A DNA stretch of 6,003 nucleotides from Acidobacteriota bacterium (GTDB lineage Bacteria; Acidobacteriota; Holophagae; Thermotomaculales; Thermotomaculaceae), in assembly GCA_027067895.1 (NCBI GenBank), contig JAMOUY010000368.1:1-6003 (forward strand), read 5' to 3'. A program made the translations under genes and the position numbers. A model generated the notes under the pieces. That model did not search any database. It was not told where the DNA came from and saw nothing but the letters and a program-made list of their open reading frames with translations. The first letter of the stretch is position 1; each line of letters opens with the position of its first letter. This document shows, in pieces, positions 5,047 to 6,003 of this stretch.

Positions 5047-6003
5047 TCAGTTTCCTATTATAACAAACTTGTCGTTTACTTTTTTCACAATTCCGTCAAT
5101 AGGGGAATGAACAGGGACGCACAGGGATTTTTCCTTGCATTCCGATAAGGGTTCTCCTTTTTTGACCTTTTGTCCCTCTTTTACTTTCGGAATAGAAGGT
5201 GCGCCTATGTGTTGTTTCAAAGGAATTGTTAAATCGCCTGAATATGGAAAATCACCTATAAATTTAGGCTTCTTGTCAAGGTGAAGTATGTTAAGCCTTG
5301 CCATAAGCCTCTTTGTGGGGACTTTTTTCGCTTCGTTAAACGGGTCTGCCCTGTGCTCCATTGGCGGAATGTTGTATTCTTTTAGTTTCTGCCTGAAATG
5401 GGCGTAAACCCTTTTGGGTGAAAGCCCGAACGGGCATGCAAACATTGAGCATACTCCGCACTGGCAGCATAAAAATGCCGCCTGTGCTATATGGGAAGAC
5501 GAGTCAAGGCCGTAATTCAAAGTCCTCATTATCATGTGAGGCTCAATTTTGTGTCCCAAGTTGTGTCTGGGGCAAAGCACGGTGCATTCGGTGCATTGAC
5601 AGCACGCCGCTTTGGAAAACCTTGTCCATGTTTCAAAAGAGGCTGTTTTTTCCCTGACGGCCGGGTTGTCTTTTTTTAGAAAAACAAGCGCGCCTGTTGT
5701 TTTTGTTATTGTGTTTTCTTTTGTCGCAACCCTGCCCATCATCACTCCGCCTTCTATAAGCACGGTGTCTTGTTTCGGTTTTGCGTATTCAATCAATGCG
5801 GAAAACGGTGTCCCTATGTTTACCTCGGCAACAAACGGGTTTTCAACCTCTCCTACAACCGATACAAACCTTTTGAAAACCGGTGTGTTTTTTTCTTCCG
5901 CTTCGGCTATCTGGGCAAGGGTTAAGGCATTGTTTACCACAACCCCGACGTTTATGGGAATTCCGTTTTGAGGGACAATTCTGTCCGTTATGTCGTAAAC
6001 AAG
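5047..6003 (-). CDS. pduS: PduS-like RnfC-family flavo-iron-sulfur protein (C-terminal 318 residues; start outside window)
   Basis: PduS is an FMN- and [4Fe-4S]-containing oxidoreductase related to RnfC. In propanediol microcompartments it reduces cob(III)alamin and it interacts with PduT. The frame runs open to the window edge, so the gene continues past 6003; a GTG at 5940 is only an internal valine (GVVVNN). Visible, numbered from the edge: an SLBB-like region (about 45-110); two ferredoxin-type motifs, C134-C137-C140-C144-P and C179-C182-C185-C190-P; then a C-terminal RnfC-like sandwich domain (HIGAPSIPKVKEGQ and SPIDGIV, about 265-318). A full PduS is about 450 residues, so roughly the first third, with the expected glycine-rich nucleotide/FMN region, is outside. 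All eight cluster cysteines are intact. The stop lies one base before the pduT start. A true RnfC of an Rnf complex is the alternative, but its sandwich domain is usually N-terminal and the neighbour here is a BMC shell gene. Confidence 0.88.
   Translation of the reverse strand, partial: LVYDITDRIVPQNGIPINVGVVVNNALTLAQIAEAEEKNTPVFKRFVSVVGEVENPFVAEVNIGTPFSALIEYAKPKQDTVLIEGGVMMGRVATKENTITKTTGALVFLKKDNPAVREKTASFETWTRFSKAACCQCTECTVLCPRHNLGHKIEPHMIMRTLNYGLDSSSHIAQAAFLCCQCGVCSMFACPFGLSPKRVYAHFRQKLKEYNIPPMEHRADPFNEAKKVPTKRLMARLNILHLDKKPKFIGDFPYSGDLTIPLKQHIGAPSIPKVKEGQKVKKGEPLSECKEKSLCVPVHSPIDGIVKKVNDKFVIIGN

Noticed and set aside
5938..5940. GTG at 5940 as the real start of the PduS-like gene
   Set aside because: The frame stays open for 21 more codons to the window edge with protein-like sequence (ITDRIVPQNGIPINVG) and a 297-residue product would lack the N-terminal third of the family; the gene is simply cut by the edge.
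5612..5971. Plus-strand open frame of 119 codons opposite pduS
   Set aside because: It is a mirror frame of a conserved iron-sulfur protein gene; no ribosome binding site or family similarity.
1..6003. CRISPR arrays, insertion sequences, tRNA or rRNA genes, phage or defence genes
   Set aside because: No regularly spaced repeats, transposase motifs, terminal inverted repeats or RNA-gene-like segments were seen; all long frames belong to known housekeeping, shell or transport families.
5047..6003. RnfC subunit of an ion-pumping Rnf complex
   Set aside because: The sandwich domain is C-terminal as in PduS, and the coupled downstream gene is a PduT-like shell protein rather than rnfD.

Overview
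This window looks like chromosomal DNA of a diderm (Gram-negative-type) bacterium of low to moderate GC (about 40% by eye) that is probably anaerobic. The diderm inference rests on a FadL-type outer-membrane beta-barrel gene with a signal peptide and a terminal Phe. The anaerobic lifestyle is inferred from bacterial-microcompartment (BMC) redox genes. I cannot name the genus or phylum from the sequence. The PyrR-led pyrimidine operon is best known from Firmicutes but also occurs in other lineages.

Left half, plus strand (1-2847): a compact pyrimidine operon, pyrR - pyrB - pyrC. The window opens on what looks like the distal arm and T-tract of an attenuator terminator, so close to the pyrR start that no promoter fits between them. 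PyrR would sense UMP/UTP and control read-through. PyrB joins carbamoyl phosphate to aspartate, and PyrC cyclises the product to dihydroorotate (steps 2 and 3 of UMP synthesis). pyrB follows pyrR by 8 bases and pyrC overlaps pyrB by 17, so translation is probably coupled. A strong intrinsic terminator follows pyrC; no carAB, pyrD, pyrK, pyrF, pyrE or pyrI is present in the window.

Middle (2807-3139): an AT-rich gene-free spacer between convergent transcription units. It carries one intrinsic terminator per direction and three DnaA-box-like 9-mers, which alone do not prove anything.

Right half, minus strand (3140-6003): in transcription order, pduS (RnfC-like flavo-iron-sulfur protein, upstream end outside the window), pduT (tandem-BMC-domain shell protein with the pore cysteine C38), then a FadL/TodX-family outer-membrane transporter. 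PduS and PduT are known partners that move electrons across a microcompartment shell, so the rest of a BMC locus probably lies beyond position 6003. The FadL-type gene follows in the same direction after 124 bases, with its own possible promoter; a role in feeding the BMC pathway is only a guess.

All genes fall into known families and I see no clearly new system. The points most worth checking are the pyr attenuator, the pduS-pduT-fadL arrangement and the hairpin over the porin stop codon.
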